Source of the DNA: an uncultured Burkholderiales bacterium
GTDB lineage: Bacteria; Pseudomonadota; Gammaproteobacteria; Burkholderiales; Burkholderiaceae
Assembly: GCA_946480465.1 (NCBI GenBank)
Contig: CAMLJY010000001.1
Location: forward strand, 124,001-188,000
Length of the DNA stretch: 64,000 bases
Reading direction: 5' to 3'
The translations under genes were made by a program, and so were the position numbers. Under the pieces are notes generated by a model that worked only from the letters and a program-made list of their open reading frames with translations, was not told where the DNA came from and did no database searches. Below are positions 54,433-63,289 of the stretch, in pieces. How positions within the stretch are numbered: the first letter of the stretch is position 1; every line of letters starts with the position of its first letter.

Positions 54433-55203
54433 TCAGGCGGGCACCGCGTAGTCGCGCTCGGCCATCAGGTCGACGCCGCAGGACAGCTGCTCGGCCCAGT
54501 CGATGAATTCCTGCACCGCGGCGCCCTTCATCGGGGCGCCGTGCTGCGGCACGATCATGTCGATGGGCAGGCGGCGCGCCATCTGCGCCCACAGGCGCAG
54601 GATCTTGTTGGAGACCATGTAGCGCCGGTGGAAGCCTTCCATGCGCGGCACGTGCGCGGCCAGCGAGGTCACCGGCACCATGGCTTCGCGGCCGCTGCCG
54701 ATGGAGGCGCCGAGGTCGCCGGAGAACAGGATGCGGCTCTTGCAGTCGTAGAACTGGAAGTTCCCCTCCGAGTGCATGAAGTGCGCCGGCAGCGCGATCA
54801 GCTCGCTGCGGCCGATGGCGATGCGCATGCCCGAGTCGGGAATGCCGACCACGCGGCCGGTGGTCTTGCCGGGCTTGCAGAAGTGCGGGACGAAGCGTTC
54901 CCAGATGCGCGAGATGTAGATGCGCGCGCTGCTCGTCGTCGTGGTCCAGCGGTCGAGCGAGGCGATGATGTCCGGATCGGCGTGCGAGGCCAGGATCGCC
55001 GCCAGCCGCTGCGGCGGGAAGTAGCGCGTCATCGCGAGGTAGAGCTCGCCGTAGGCCAGGTTGCCGCCGGGGTCGATGACGGCGCCGGTGTCGCCGTCGA
55101 CGATCAGGAACTGGTTGGACTGCACCACGTCGCCGCCTTCGTCGCAGAGGTCGGTGAACATGAGGCACTGGTGCCCCTGGTGGTTGAACAGCTCGATCGG
55201 CAT
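54433..55203 (-). CDS. ODP-type MBL-fold diiron protein
   Basis: A 256-aa MBL-fold protein. The metal-binding loop reads SHADPDI where classic hydrolases have HxHxDH, with further ligands in MHSEG, FSGDLG and PQHGAP. This matches oxygen-binding diiron proteins (ODP, flavodiiron-like) rather than hydrolases. A role in oxygen or redox sensing is inferred. It stands alone between the ABC operon and miaA. Confidence 0.82.
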   Translation of the reverse strand: MPIELFNHQGHQCLMFTDLCDEGGDVVQSNQFLIVDGDTGAVIDPGGNLAYGELYLAMTRYFPPQRLAAILASHADPDIIASLDRWTTTTSSARIYISRIWERFVPHFCKPGKTTGRVVGIPDSGMRIAIGRSELIALPAHFMHSEGNFQFYDCKSRILFSGDLGASIGSGREAMVPVTSLAAHVPRMEGFHRRYMVSNKILRLWAQMARRLPIDMIVPQHGAPMKGAAVQEFIDWAEQLSCGVDLMAERDYAVPA

Positions 55204-55312
55204 GGAGGTCCCGGCGTTGGGAGAAGCCGCGCAGTGTGGGGGCGGGCGCGCCGCGCGGGCTTGAGCTTTCTCAAGAACCAGTGATCGCCATCGCAGGGCC
55301 GTTGGCGCGGCG

Positions 55313-56251
55313 CTATCGTGGTATTTGAGCGTCCCAGGGCTGCGCCAGCAGCCGCTGCAGCGCCGGCATCAGGTCGGTGCGCTCGCAGGGCAGCACCTCG
55401 CGCCGCATCGAGCGCAGCCAGGTCAGCTGGCGCTTGGCCAGCTGGCGCGTGGCGGCGATGCCGCGCTCGCGCAGCGCCACCAGGCCGCCGGCGTCCAGCC
55501 CCGCGTCCAGCGCCTCCCAGGCCTGGCGGTAGCCGACGCAGCGCATCGACGGCAGGTCCGGGTGCAGGTCGCCGCGGGCGCGCAGCGCGCGCACTTCGTC
55601 GACGAAGCCGGCGGCCAGCATCGTGTCGAAGCGCTGGGCGATGCGCTCGTGCAGCCAGGCGCGTGAATCCGGCTCCAGCGCCACCAGGCGCAGTGGCAGG
55701 CCGGGCACGGCGCGCTGGCCGTGCAGGGCCGACAGCGGCCGGCCCGTGAGCTGCCACACCTCCAGCGCGCGCTGGATGCGCTGCGCATCGTGGGGGGCGA
55801 GGCGGGCGGCCGTCTCGGGATCGACCCGGGCCAGTTCGGCATGCAGCGCGGGCCAGCCCACGGCCGCGGCGCGCGCGTCCAGCTGCGCCCGCACGGCCAT
55901 GTCGGCCTCGGGCAAGGCGTCCAGGCCGTCGATGAGGGCCTTGTAGTACAGCATCGTGCCGCCCACCAGCAGCGCCAGGCGGCCGCGGGCGTTGATCTCG
56001 CCGATCAGCCGCCGCGCGTCGGCGGCGAAGCGCGCCGCGGAGTAGGCCTCGGCCGGGTCCAGGATATCGATCAAATGGTGCGGCACCGCCGCGCGTTCCT
56101 CGGCGGTCGGCTTCGCGGTGCCGATGTCCATGCCGCGGAAGACCAGCGCGGAATCGACGCTGATGATCTCCAGCGGCAGCTGCTCCGCCAGCGCCAGCGC
56201 GAGGCCGGTCTTGCCGGAGGCGGTGGGGCCGGCCAGGCCCAGCGCGTTCAT
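55313..56251 (-). CDS. miaA: tRNA dimethylallyltransferase
   Basis: Adds the dimethylallyl group to A37 of tRNAs reading U-starting codons. At 312 aa it has a P-loop GPTASGKT (8-15), [18 protein letters not shown], the [10 protein letters not shown] segment and [12 protein letters not shown] near the C-terminus. Its start overlaps the stop of the upstream Bcr/CflA gene as ATGA. Confidence 0.97.
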   Translation of the reverse strand: MNALGLAGPTASGKTGLALALAEQLPLEIISVDSALVFRGMDIGTAKPTAEERAAVPHHLIDILDPAEAYSAARFAADARRLIGEINARGRLALLVGGTMLYYKALIDGLDALPEADMAVRAQLDARAAAVGWPALHAELARVDPETAARLAPHDAQRIQRALEVWQLTGRPLSALHGQRAVPGLPLRLVALEPDSRAWLHERIAQRFDTMLAAGFVDEVRALRARGDLHPDLPSMRCVGYRQAWEALDAGLDAGGLVALRERGIAATRQLAKRQLTWLRSMRREVLPCERTDLMPALQRLLAQPWDAQIPR

Positions 56252-57516
56252 GGCCTTGCCCCGGTGCCGGCGGGGGCCGCCACAGGCAGTCGGGCCTCGC
56301 CATGGCGGCGCACCAGCGTGAGCGCCACCAGCAGCGTGGCCGCGGCGCCGGCGGCCATGCCCAGCGCCAGCGGGCGCACGCTGCGGCCGTCCAGCGCCTG
56401 GCCCAGCCACAGGCCGAAGCCGAAGGCGCCCAGCGCCAGCAGGCAGCCTGCGACCGCGGAGGCCAGCCCCGCGGCATGCGGGAAGGGCCCGACCGCGCCG
56501 GCCTGGCCGCAGGGCTGGTGCACGCCATGGCCCATCGCGTAGGCCCAGCCGGGCAGCATCACCAGCAGCACCGAGCGCGGATCGGCCCAGGCCACCAGCA
56601 GCATGCCCAGCAGCGCCAGGGCGGTGAAGCGCGCGCCCCGCTGCACCGTGCCCGCCAGGCCGTGGCGCGGCAGCCAGCGGCGGCAGCACAGCGTGCCGCC
56701 GATGTAGGCCAGCGACATCGTGCTCATCACTAGGCCCGCGGTCTGGGGCTTCAGGCCCAGCACGCCGATCAGCGTGACGCCGGAGCCGGCGAGGAAGACG
56801 AAGAGGCCGCCGTAGGTGCCGCACACCAGCAGGGCCCAGGCGCGGAAGCCCGGGTGGGCGAGGATGCGCCCGATCTGCGCCGCCAACGGGGCCAGCCGCG
56901 TCGCCTGCGGGTTGCGGTGGCGGATGGTTTCGGGCAGGCGCAGCGCGATGAAGAGCCAGCTCGCCATGCCGACGACCGCCATCGCTGCCAGCGCCGCGCG
57001 CCAGCCGAAGGCGGCGACCAGCAGGCCGGCGGCCAGCGGGCTGGCGATGGCGATCAGCCCCAGGCCCGACAGCGCACGGGCCATCAGCAGCGCACCTTCG
57101 TGCGGCTCGTACAGGTCGCGCACCATCGCGCGGGCGCAGACCACCGGCACCGCCAGCGCCGCGCCCTGCAACAGGCGCCAGCCCACCACCTGCGAAATGC
57201 CCGCGCCCAGCGCCGCGCCGATGCTGGCCAGCGTGTACAGCGCCAGGCCGGCCAGCAGCACCGGCCGGCGGCCGAAGCGGTCGGCCACCGGTCCCCACAC
57301 CAGCTGGGCCAGCCCGAAGGCGAGGATCAGCGCCGACATCGTCAGCTGCACCGAGGCCATCGGCGCGGCCAGGCCGGTGGCCAGCGCCGGCAGCGCGGGC
57401 AGCATCAGGTCGGTGGTGACCGGCTGCAGCCCCAGCAGCAGCGCGAGCGCCAGCGCGGCCAGGGCCGGCGACAGCGGCGCGTGCCGCCGGGCCGCGGGGT
57501 CGGAGCCTGTGGACAT
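56248..57516 (-). CDS. Bcr/CflA family drug-resistance MFS transporter
   Basis: A 422-aa DHA1 transporter with 12 helices. [18 protein letters not shown] is the Bcr/CflA N-terminal signature. Motif A appears as [16 protein letters not shown] and the AMVRDLYEP loop follows. It may export drugs or sulfonamide-like compounds. It is encoded between an RluF-like enzyme and miaA on one strand and coupled to miaA by ATGA overlap. Confidence 0.92.
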   Translation of the reverse strand: MSTGSDPAARRHAPLSPALAALALALLLGLQPVTTDLMLPALPALATGLAAPMASVQLTMSALILAFGLAQLVWGPVADRFGRRPVLLAGLALYTLASIGAALGAGISQVVGWRLLQGAALAVPVVCARAMVRDLYEPHEGALLMARALSGLGLIAIASPLAAGLLVAAFGWRAALAAMAVVGMASWLFIALRLPETIRHRNPQATRLAPLAAQIGRILAHPGFRAWALLVCGTYGGLFVFLAGSGVTLIGVLGLKPQTAGLVMSTMSLAYIGGTLCCRRWLPRHGLAGTVQRGARFTALALLGMLLVAWADPRSVLLVMLPGWAYAMGHGVHQPCGQAGAVGPFPHAAGLASAVAGCLLALGAFGFGLWLGQALDGRSVRPLALGMAAGAAATLLVALTLVRRHGEARLPVAAPAGTGARP

Positions 57517-57560
57517 GTGAATCGTGCCCGCGCCGGGGTGTCTCAGGGGGCCACGGGCGC

Positions 57561-58328
57561 TCAGCCGAATCGCTCGTCCGGCCTCAGGTAGCGCCACTGC
57601 CCGGGCGGCAGCTTGCCCAGCACCACGCTGCCGATGCGCACCCGCTTCAGGCCGACGACGCGCAGGCCCACCAGCTCGCACATGCGGCGGATCTGGCGCT
57701 TGCGGCCCTCGCGCAGCACGAAGCGCAGCTGGTCTTCGTTGGCCCAGCTGACGCGTGCAGGCTTCAGCTGCTTGCCGTCCAGGGTGAGGCCGTGCTGCAG
57801 CAGGCCAATCTTCTCGGGCGACCAGGCGGGTGTGGGGGTGACGCGAACCAGGTATTCCTTCTCGACGCGGCTGTCCTCGCCGATCAGCATCTTGGCGATG
57901 CGGCCGTCCTGCGTCAGCACCAGCAGGCCGGTGGAATCGATGTCGAGCCGGCCGGCCGGCACCAGGCTGCGCAGGTGGCCGGGGTGGAAGCGGATCGGCG
58001 CCTTGTCCTCGCGCCAGCGGTTGGCGGCGGTGACGAGCACGCGCGCCGGCTCGTAGCCGTCCTCGGCCTGTCCGGAGACGTAGCCGATGGGCTTGTGCAG
58101 CAGCACCGTCACGCGCTGCGCCTGCTGCTGGCGCGCGGCGGGGTCGATCTCGACCTGGACGTCGGGCTGCACGCGCTGGCCCAGCACCGCGGCCACGCCA
58201 TTGACGCGCACCCAGCCGGCCTCGATCCATTCGTCGGCCTCGCGGCGCGAGGCCAGGCCGCGCTCGGCCAGCAGCTTGGACAGGCGGATGCCTTCGGGAT
58301 TGGCTTCGTGTGGATCGCTATCAGTCAT
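57561..58328 (-). CDS. 23S rRNA pseudouridine synthase (RluF-like)
   Basis: A 255-aa RsuA/RluF-type enzyme. The N-terminal S4 domain ([19 protein letters not shown]) is followed by the catalytic domain with the nucleophilic Asp in [17 protein letters not shown] and the end motif [12 protein letters not shown]. RluF (position 2604) is the closest match by eye, but RluB/RluE specificity is not excluded. It begins two bases after the mutL stop. Confidence 0.9.
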   Translation of the reverse strand: MTDSDPHEANPEGIRLSKLLAERGLASRREADEWIEAGWVRVNGVAAVLGQRVQPDVQVEIDPAARQQQAQRVTVLLHKPIGYVSGQAEDGYEPARVLVTAANRWREDKAPIRFHPGHLRSLVPAGRLDIDSTGLLVLTQDGRIAKMLIGEDSRVEKEYLVRVTPTPAWSPEKIGLLQHGLTLDGKQLKPARVSWANEDQLRFVLREGRKRQIRRMCELVGLRVVGLKRVRIGSVVLGKLPPGQWRYLRPDERFG

Positions 58329-58330
58329 GG

Positions 58331-60241
58331 TCAGCGGCCGCGGAGAAACAGCGCGTCCAGCTCCTTCATCGTCACCTGGCGCCAGGTCGGGCGGCCGTGG
58401 TTGCATTGGTCGGCGCGCTCGGTGCGCTCCATGTCGCGCAGCAGCGCGTTCATCTCAGGCAAAGTGAGCGTCCGGTTGGCGCGCACCGCGCCGTGGCAGG
58501 CCATGGTGGCCAGCAGTTCGTCGCGCGCACGCTGCACGATGCGCGAGGCTTCGACCTCGGCCAGGTCGGCCAGCACCGCGCGCGCCAGCGCCACCGGATC
58601 GGCATCGGGCAGGGCGGCGGGGCGCGAGCGCACGGCCAGCACGCCGGGACCCAGGGGCGCCACGTCCAGGCCCAGCGCCGCCAGCGCATCGGCCTGCGCT
58701 TCGGCCGTTGCCAGCTCGGCCGGCGTGGCGGCGAAGGTCGCGGGGATCAGCATCGGCTGCGAAGCCAGGGCGGTGCCGCTGCCGGCGGCTTCGGCCGCCT
58801 TCAGGCGCTCGTAGACGATGCGTTCGTGGGCCGCGTGCATGTCGACGATGACCAGGCCCTGCGCGTTCTCGGCCAGGATGTAGACGCCGGCCAGCTGGGC
58901 GATGGCGCGGCCCAGCGGCCAGCTGGCCGGGGGCGGCTGCAGTTCGGCCGGCGCGGTGTCGTTGGCGGCGGGACGGCCGGGTGCGGCGGCCGGCAGCGCC
59001 GCGGCCGCGCCGTCCGGCAGGGCCGCGGTCGCAGCGGCCGCCGGTGCCGGCTCGAGCCGCCACGGCGCCGGCGCCTCGGCCGCGTGCAGCACCGCCAGGT
59101 CCTGCAGGCTCAGCGCCTGCTGGTGGCCGGCGACCAGCGGGCGCCAGGGGGCTGCCGCGAAGGCGGGTTCGCGACCGGCGGCCGGGCCGGTGGACAGCGG
59201 CATCGGTGCCGCGGCTTCGGCCGTGCCGCCGACCACCGGCGCGCGCGAGGCGGCCAGCGCGGTCTCGATCGCCCGCCGCACCGCCTGGTGCACCTCGCGC
59301 CCGTCGCGGAAGCGCACCTCGATCTTGGTCGGGTGCACGTTGACGTCGACGCGGGTGGGATCGATGTCGAGGAACAGCACGTAGCTGGGCTGGCGGCTGC
59401 CGTGCAGCACGTCTTCGTAGGCGCTGCGGGCGCCGTGCGCGATCAGGCGGTCGCGCACGAAGCGGCCGTTGACGTAGACGTACTGGTGGTCGCTGCGCGC
59501 GCGCGCCGCATCGGGCAGGCCGGCGCGGCCGACCAGCGTCAAGGGGCCGGCCTGCAGCAGCAGTGGACGGCTCTGGGCGATGAAGTCGGCGCCCAGCACG
59601 TCGGCGATGCGTTCCTCGTCGTCGTCGGTGGCGCGCCACTGCTCGATCAGCTTGCCTTCGTGCCAGACGGCGAATCCGACCTCCGGCCGCGCCAGCGCAT
59701 GGCGGCGCACCGCGTCCACGGAGTGGGCCAGCTCGGTGGCATCGGTCTTCAGGAACTTGCGGCGCGCGGGCGTGGAGAAGAACAGCTCGCGCACCTCCAC
59801 GCTGGTGCCGCGGGCGCGGGCGGCGGGCTGCAGTTCGCCGCTGCGGGCGTCGAGCCGGTGGGCATGCGCATCGGCGGCGGTGCGGCTGGCGATGGACAGG
59901 TCGGCCACCGAGGCGATGGCCGCCAGCGCCTCGCCGCGGAAGCCCATGGTGGCGACGGACTCCAGCTCGGCCAGGCTCGTGATCTTGCTGGTGGCATGGC
60001 GCTTCAGCGCCAGCGGCAGCTGCGCGGGCGGGATGCCGCAGCCGTCGTCTTCCACAACGATGCTGCGCACGCCGCCGGCGAGCAGCCGCACGGTGATCTG
60101 GCGGGCGCCGGCGTCCAGCGCGTTGTCGACCAGCTCCCGCACCACCGAGGCCGGGCGCTCGACCACCTCGCCGGCGGCAATCTGGCTCACCAGTTCGTCA
60201 GGCAGTTCTCGGATCGGGCGGGCGGCCGCGGGTGAATTCAT
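58331..60241 (-). CDS. mutL: DNA mismatch repair protein MutL
   Basis: A 636-aa MutL. GHKL ATPase motifs: ELVDNALDAGA, DDGCGIP, ATSK and TMGFRGEAL. The C-terminal part has DMHAAHERIVYE, close to the DQHAx2Ex4E endonuclease motif, together with ACHGAVRAN and CNHGRP, the partner metal sites. So this MutL probably nicks DNA itself, as in bacteria without MutH. The start may be the ATG at 60241 or the one at 60265. Neither has a good ribosome site. Confidence 0.95.
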   Translation of the reverse strand: MNSPAAARPIRELPDELVSQIAAGEVVERPASVVRELVDNALDAGARQITVRLLAGGVRSIVVEDDGCGIPPAQLPLALKRHATSKITSLAELESVATMGFRGEALAAIASVADLSIASRTAADAHAHRLDARSGELQPAARARGTSVEVRELFFSTPARRKFLKTDATELAHSVDAVRRHALARPEVGFAVWHEGKLIEQWRATDDDEERIADVLGADFIAQSRPLLLQAGPLTLVGRAGLPDAARARSDHQYVYVNGRFVRDRLIAHGARSAYEDVLHGSRQPSYVLFLDIDPTRVDVNVHPTKIEVRFRDGREVHQAVRRAIETALAASRAPVVGGTAEAAAPMPLSTGPAAGREPAFAAAPWRPLVAGHQQALSLQDLAVLHAAEAPAPWRLEPAPAAAATAALPDGAAAALPAAAPGRPAANDTAPAELQPPPASWPLGRAIAQLAGVYILAENAQGLVIVDMHAAHERIVYERLKAAEAAGSGTALASQPMLIPATFAATPAELATAEAQADALAALGLDVAPLGPGVLAVRSRPAALPDADPVALARAVLADLAEVEASRIVQRARDELLATMACHGAVRANRTLTLPEMNALLRDMERTERADQCNHGRPTWRQVTMKELDALFLRGR

Positions 60242-60276
60242 CGGCGGGATTATCGGCGTGGCCATAATGCCGCCCG

Positions 60277-60942
60277 ATGGAACTGTTCATGACACTGGTC
60301 GACTTCGTGCTGCACGTCGACCGCCACCTGCGCGTCTTCGTCGAGAACCACGGGGCCTGGGTCTATGTGCTGCTGTTCCTGATCCTCTTCGTCGAGACCG
60401 GCGTCGTCGTGATGCCCTTCCTGCCCGGCGACTCGCTGCTGTTCGTGGTCGGCGCGCTGGCGGGCCTGGGGCTCATCAGCTACCCGCTGGCGGTGCTGCT
60501 GATGAGCATCGCGGCCATCGCCGGCGACCAGTGCAACTATTCCATCGGCCGCTACATCGGGCCGAAGGTGTTCCAGTGGGAGCAGTCGCGCTGGTTCAAC
60601 AAGCGCGCCTTCGACGAGGCCCACGCGTTCTATGAGCGTTATGGCGGCATCACCATCGTGCTGGCCCGCTTCATGCCGTTCCTGCGCACCTTCGCGCCCT
60701 TCGTCGCCGGCGTGGCCGCGATGACGCGCAGCAAGTTCACCGTCTACAACGTCGGCGGCGGCCTGCTGTGGGTGGTGAGCCTGACGACGCCGGGCTACCT
60801 GTTCGGCAACCTGCCCTGGGTGCAGCAGAACCTGTCGAAGATCATCTGGGCGATGATCATCATCCCCGGCCTGTTCGTCGGCTTCGGTGCGTTGAAGGCG
60901 CGCTCCAACAGCGCCAAGCAGGCCGCGGCCGAAGGCCGCTGA
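60277..60942 (+). CDS. DedA/VTT family membrane protein
   Basis: A 221-aa DedA-family protein, a likely lipid scramblase or transporter for undecaprenyl phosphate or phosphatidylethanolamine recycling. Family landmarks: FVETGVVVMPFLPGDSLLF, GDQCNYSIGRYIG, and RFMPFLRTFAPFVAGVAAM with conserved Arg residues. It is divergent from mutL with a spacing of only 11 to 35 bases depending on the mutL start. Confidence 0.93.
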   Translation: MELFMTLVDFVLHVDRHLRVFVENHGAWVYVLLFLILFVETGVVVMPFLPGDSLLFVVGALAGLGLISYPLAVLLMSIAAIAGDQCNYSIGRYIGPKVFQWEQSRWFNKRAFDEAHAFYERYGGITIVLARFMPFLRTFAPFVAGVAAMTRSKFTVYNVGGGLLWVVSLTTPGYLFGNLPWVQQNLSKIIWAMIIIPGLFVGFGALKARSNSAKQAAAEGR

Positions 60943-60960
60943 ACCGAAGTCCGCTCAACC

Positions 60961-60978
60961 GGGGCGGCTTTCCGCCCC
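60961..60978 (+). terminator. GC-rich hairpin after the DedA gene
   Basis: GGGGCGG and CCGCCCC pair across a CTTT loop, 18 bases after the DedA stop. No U-tract follows, so termination would be weak or Rho-assisted. The remaining sequence of the 362-base gap 60943-61304 also holds a CGCTGGCG/CGCCAGCG palindrome near 61045, and a minus-strand frame with no good start. Confidence 0.5.
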
Positions 60979-61274
60979 TGCGCTTGGGACCGGGGGTCAA
61001 CGCTCCGTCACGGAAGCACCGGACACTGCCCGCTTGGGCCGCCGCTGGCGCGCCAGCGCGAAGGCCTCGGCGATGAACCAGCACACCCGGCGCCAGCGCG
61101 AAGCGGCTCCGCGGAGCACGGACTGGGAGGCGAGGGCGAGGTTCATGGCCAGGCGGCGGATCGACGGGAAGGCGCCCAGCATTGGCCCGCTTGATGACGG
61201 TGGCGTGTCAGACGCTGTGAACGACACCGGCGCGCCGGAGCAGGCCGTCAGAACGGGCCCGATCGCGGCGCGAC

Positions 61275-61304
61275 TGCTCGCCATGGCTCGAGCCATGGCG
61301 AGCA
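61275..61304. promoter_or_regulatory. Perfect 30-bp palindrome abutting the peptidase-like gene
   Basis: TGCTCGCCATGGCTC is followed directly by its exact reverse complement, with no spacer. It ends at the base before the ATG at 61305, where a ribosome site would be expected. As DNA it could bind a dimeric regulator. As RNA it would form a very stable hairpin hiding the start codon, or force use of the next ATG at 61323. Confidence 0.7.
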
Positions 61305-62330
61305 ATGGCAAGGCCGCGCGTGATGCTGCCTGAGCTGGCAGCGATCGAGCACCTGCTGGACGCCGGGCGGCCGCAGCTGCGGCCGGCGCTGGTGGCGGTG
61401 GTGCGCGACGGCGCCGATTCGTGGCCGGTGCATGCCGCGGTGCTGGGCTCGCCGGATCCACGGGCGCCGGTGTTCGGCGTCGTGGGCGGGGTGCACGGGC
61501 TGGAGCGCATCGGCACCGAGGTGGCGATCGCCTTCCTGCACGCGCTGGTCGAGCGCCTGCGCTGGGACGAATCGCTGCATGCCCAGCTGGCGGCGATGCG
61601 CATCGTCGTGCTGCCGCTGCTGAACCCGGGCGGCCTGGCGCGTTCGACTCGGGCCAACCCGAACGGCGTGGACCTGATGCGCAACGCGCCGGTGGACGCG
61701 GTGGACAAGACGCCGCCGCTGGCTGGCGGCCACCGCCTGGGGCCGCACCTGCCCTGGTACCGCGGCCCGGCGGGCGGTCCGATGGAGCTGGAAAGCCGCG
61801 TGCTGTGCGAGCTGGTCGAGCGCGAGGGGCAGGACGCGCCCTTCATGCTGACGGTCGACTGCCACTCCGGCTTCGGCCTGCGAGACCGGGTGTGGTTTCC
61901 GTATGCCTCGTCGCGCCGGCCCTTCGAGCACCTGGCCGAGCTGCTGGCGATCGCCGAGCTGCTGGACGGCACGTACCCGCAGCACCGCTACCTGTTCGAA
62001 CCGCAGAGTGCGCAGTACCTGGCGCACGGCGACCTGTGGGACCACCTGGCGCTGCGCGCCGTCGAGCGCGGCCGCCTGCTGCTGCCGCTGACGCTGGAGA
62101 TGGGATCGTGGGTCTGGGTGCGCAAGAACCCGCGCCAGGTGCTGAGCCGGCACGGTCTCTTCAACCCGCTGATCGCACACCGCCAGCAGCGCGTGCTGCG
62201 CCGCCACGTTCAGTGGCTGGAATTCATGAGCCGCGTGGTGCAAAGCCACGCGCGCTGGCGCCCGGCCGCGGTGCAGCGTGCCCTGCTGCACCGCCGCGGC
62301 CTGCAGCGCTGGTACCGGCCGCTGGGTTGA
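61305..62330 (+). CDS. M14-like zinc carboxypeptidase family protein
   Basis: A 341-aa M14/succinylglutamate-desuccinylase-like protein. Zinc ligands fit GVHGLERIG (HxxE) and the later His in TVDCHSGFG. Substrate-binding NPGGLARSTRANPNGVDLMRN follows the M14 pattern, and a catalytic Glu may lie in LTLEMGSW. The product may trim peptides or an amide. The start is uncertain: ATG 61305 directly follows the palindrome, and ATG 61323 lies further in. Confidence 0.8.
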   Translation: MARPRVMLPELAAIEHLLDAGRPQLRPALVAVVRDGADSWPVHAAVLGSPDPRAPVFGVVGGVHGLERIGTEVAIAFLHALVERLRWDESLHAQLAAMRIVVLPLLNPGGLARSTRANPNGVDLMRNAPVDAVDKTPPLAGGHRLGPHLPWYRGPAGGPMELESRVLCELVEREGQDAPFMLTVDCHSGFGLRDRVWFPYASSRRPFEHLAELLAIAELLDGTYPQHRYLFEPQSAQYLAHGDLWDHLALRAVERGRLLLPLTLEMGSWVWVRKNPRQVLSRHGLFNPLIAHRQQRVLRRHVQWLEFMSRVVQSHARWRPAAVQRALLHRRGLQRWYRPLG

Positions 62331-62345
62331 TAACGGGTTATTGCG

Positions 62346-63215
62346 TCAGGCTCGACGCCCGGGCGCATCAACCGCGCCCTGGCGCATCGCCCGCTGCGCG
62401 ATCGCCAGCAGCGACTGGGCGATGCGATCGGCCGTGGTGGCCACCTGCGGCAGCCGGCGCGCGTCCTTGACTCGGCCGTTGTCGTGCAGTGCGGCGCGGA
62501 ACAGGACCCACTGGTTGCGCGCCAGCTCCAGGTCCTCCAGCATGCGCGGATCGGGCAGCTGCTGCGACGAGATGGCCGCGAGCGCTGCGGAGAACTCGCC
62601 GAGCGACTGCTGCAGGTCGACCTCGATGCCCTTGCTCGACGGGCCGCCGGCCGCCGCCGCGAAATTGAGCTTGCCCACGCGCAGTGCGGTGGCGGCGGCG
62701 CGGGTCAGCAGGTCCACCAGCGTCGCGCGGCCACCGTCCGCCAGGTCGGCCGACAGCGCGGTGCTGACGAAGCTCATCTGCGCGGCCAGTACCTCGCTGT
62801 CGCGGTAGACCTCGTTCCAGCCCGCCGAGGTGGCAGGGCCGGTGCGCACGGTGTCGATGCGCTCGATGAAGGCGCTGACGCCGTCGGACAGCCGCAACAG
62901 CTGGCCGCGGCGCCGGCCGGCGAGGCTGGTGTCGGCGCGCAGCAGCGCCAGGGCACCCACGACGCGCCGGCGTTCGCGCTGCAGTTCGTCCTGTGCGCGC
63001 AGCGGATCGACGCGGGCCGAGTGCTCGACGCACAGCTTGGCCAGGCGCTCGACGCCCACGCGCAGTTCGGCCGCGGCCATCACCGGCGGTTCCGGCGCCG
63101 TGGCCGGTGCCGCCATGGCGGCCATGCACAGCAGCGCCAAGCCCGCAGCGGCGGCCAGCCGCCGCACGCCTGAAGTTCCCCATCCCGCGCCGTGTCGTTC
63201 CGCGCTCCGCTGCAT
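62346..63215 (-). CDS. Exported helical protein of unknown function
   Basis: A 289-aa protein with a signal peptide (RRLAAAAGLALLCMAAMAAPATA) and an otherwise helical mature part. Regular Leu/Ala/Arg spacing (ELRVGVERLAKLCVEHSARV, RRGQLLRLSDGVSAFIERID) suggests a four-helix-bundle sensor similar to PilJ-type type IV pili chemotaxis N-domains, but the assignment is weak. There is no transmembrane helix beyond the signal. The ATG at 63215 is taken in place of a TTG at 63233. Confidence 0.55.
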   Translation of the reverse strand: MQRSAERHGAGWGTSGVRRLAAAAGLALLCMAAMAAPATAPEPPVMAAAELRVGVERLAKLCVEHSARVDPLRAQDELQRERRRVVGALALLRADTSLAGRRRGQLLRLSDGVSAFIERIDTVRTGPATSAGWNEVYRDSEVLAAQMSFVSTALSADLADGGRATLVDLLTRAAATALRVGKLNFAAAAGGPSSKGIEVDLQQSLGEFSAALAAISSQQLPDPRMLEDLELARNQWVLFRAALHDNGRVKDARRLPQVATTADRIAQSLLAIAQRAMRQGAVDAPGRRA

Positions 63216-63289
63216 GCACCCGCTCCCGGCCAAAAGGGGGCGATGCTAGGGAGCGCGCGCGGCAGGCGTGTGACAGCGCGGCCGGCGCG

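Noticed and set aside
60997..61461. Minus-strand frame of 154 codons between DedA and the peptidase-like gene
   Set aside because: It overlaps the M14-like gene start and the 30-bp palindrome, lacks a ribosome site, and its composition is biased. A shorter frame from 61182 was also considered but has no start signal.
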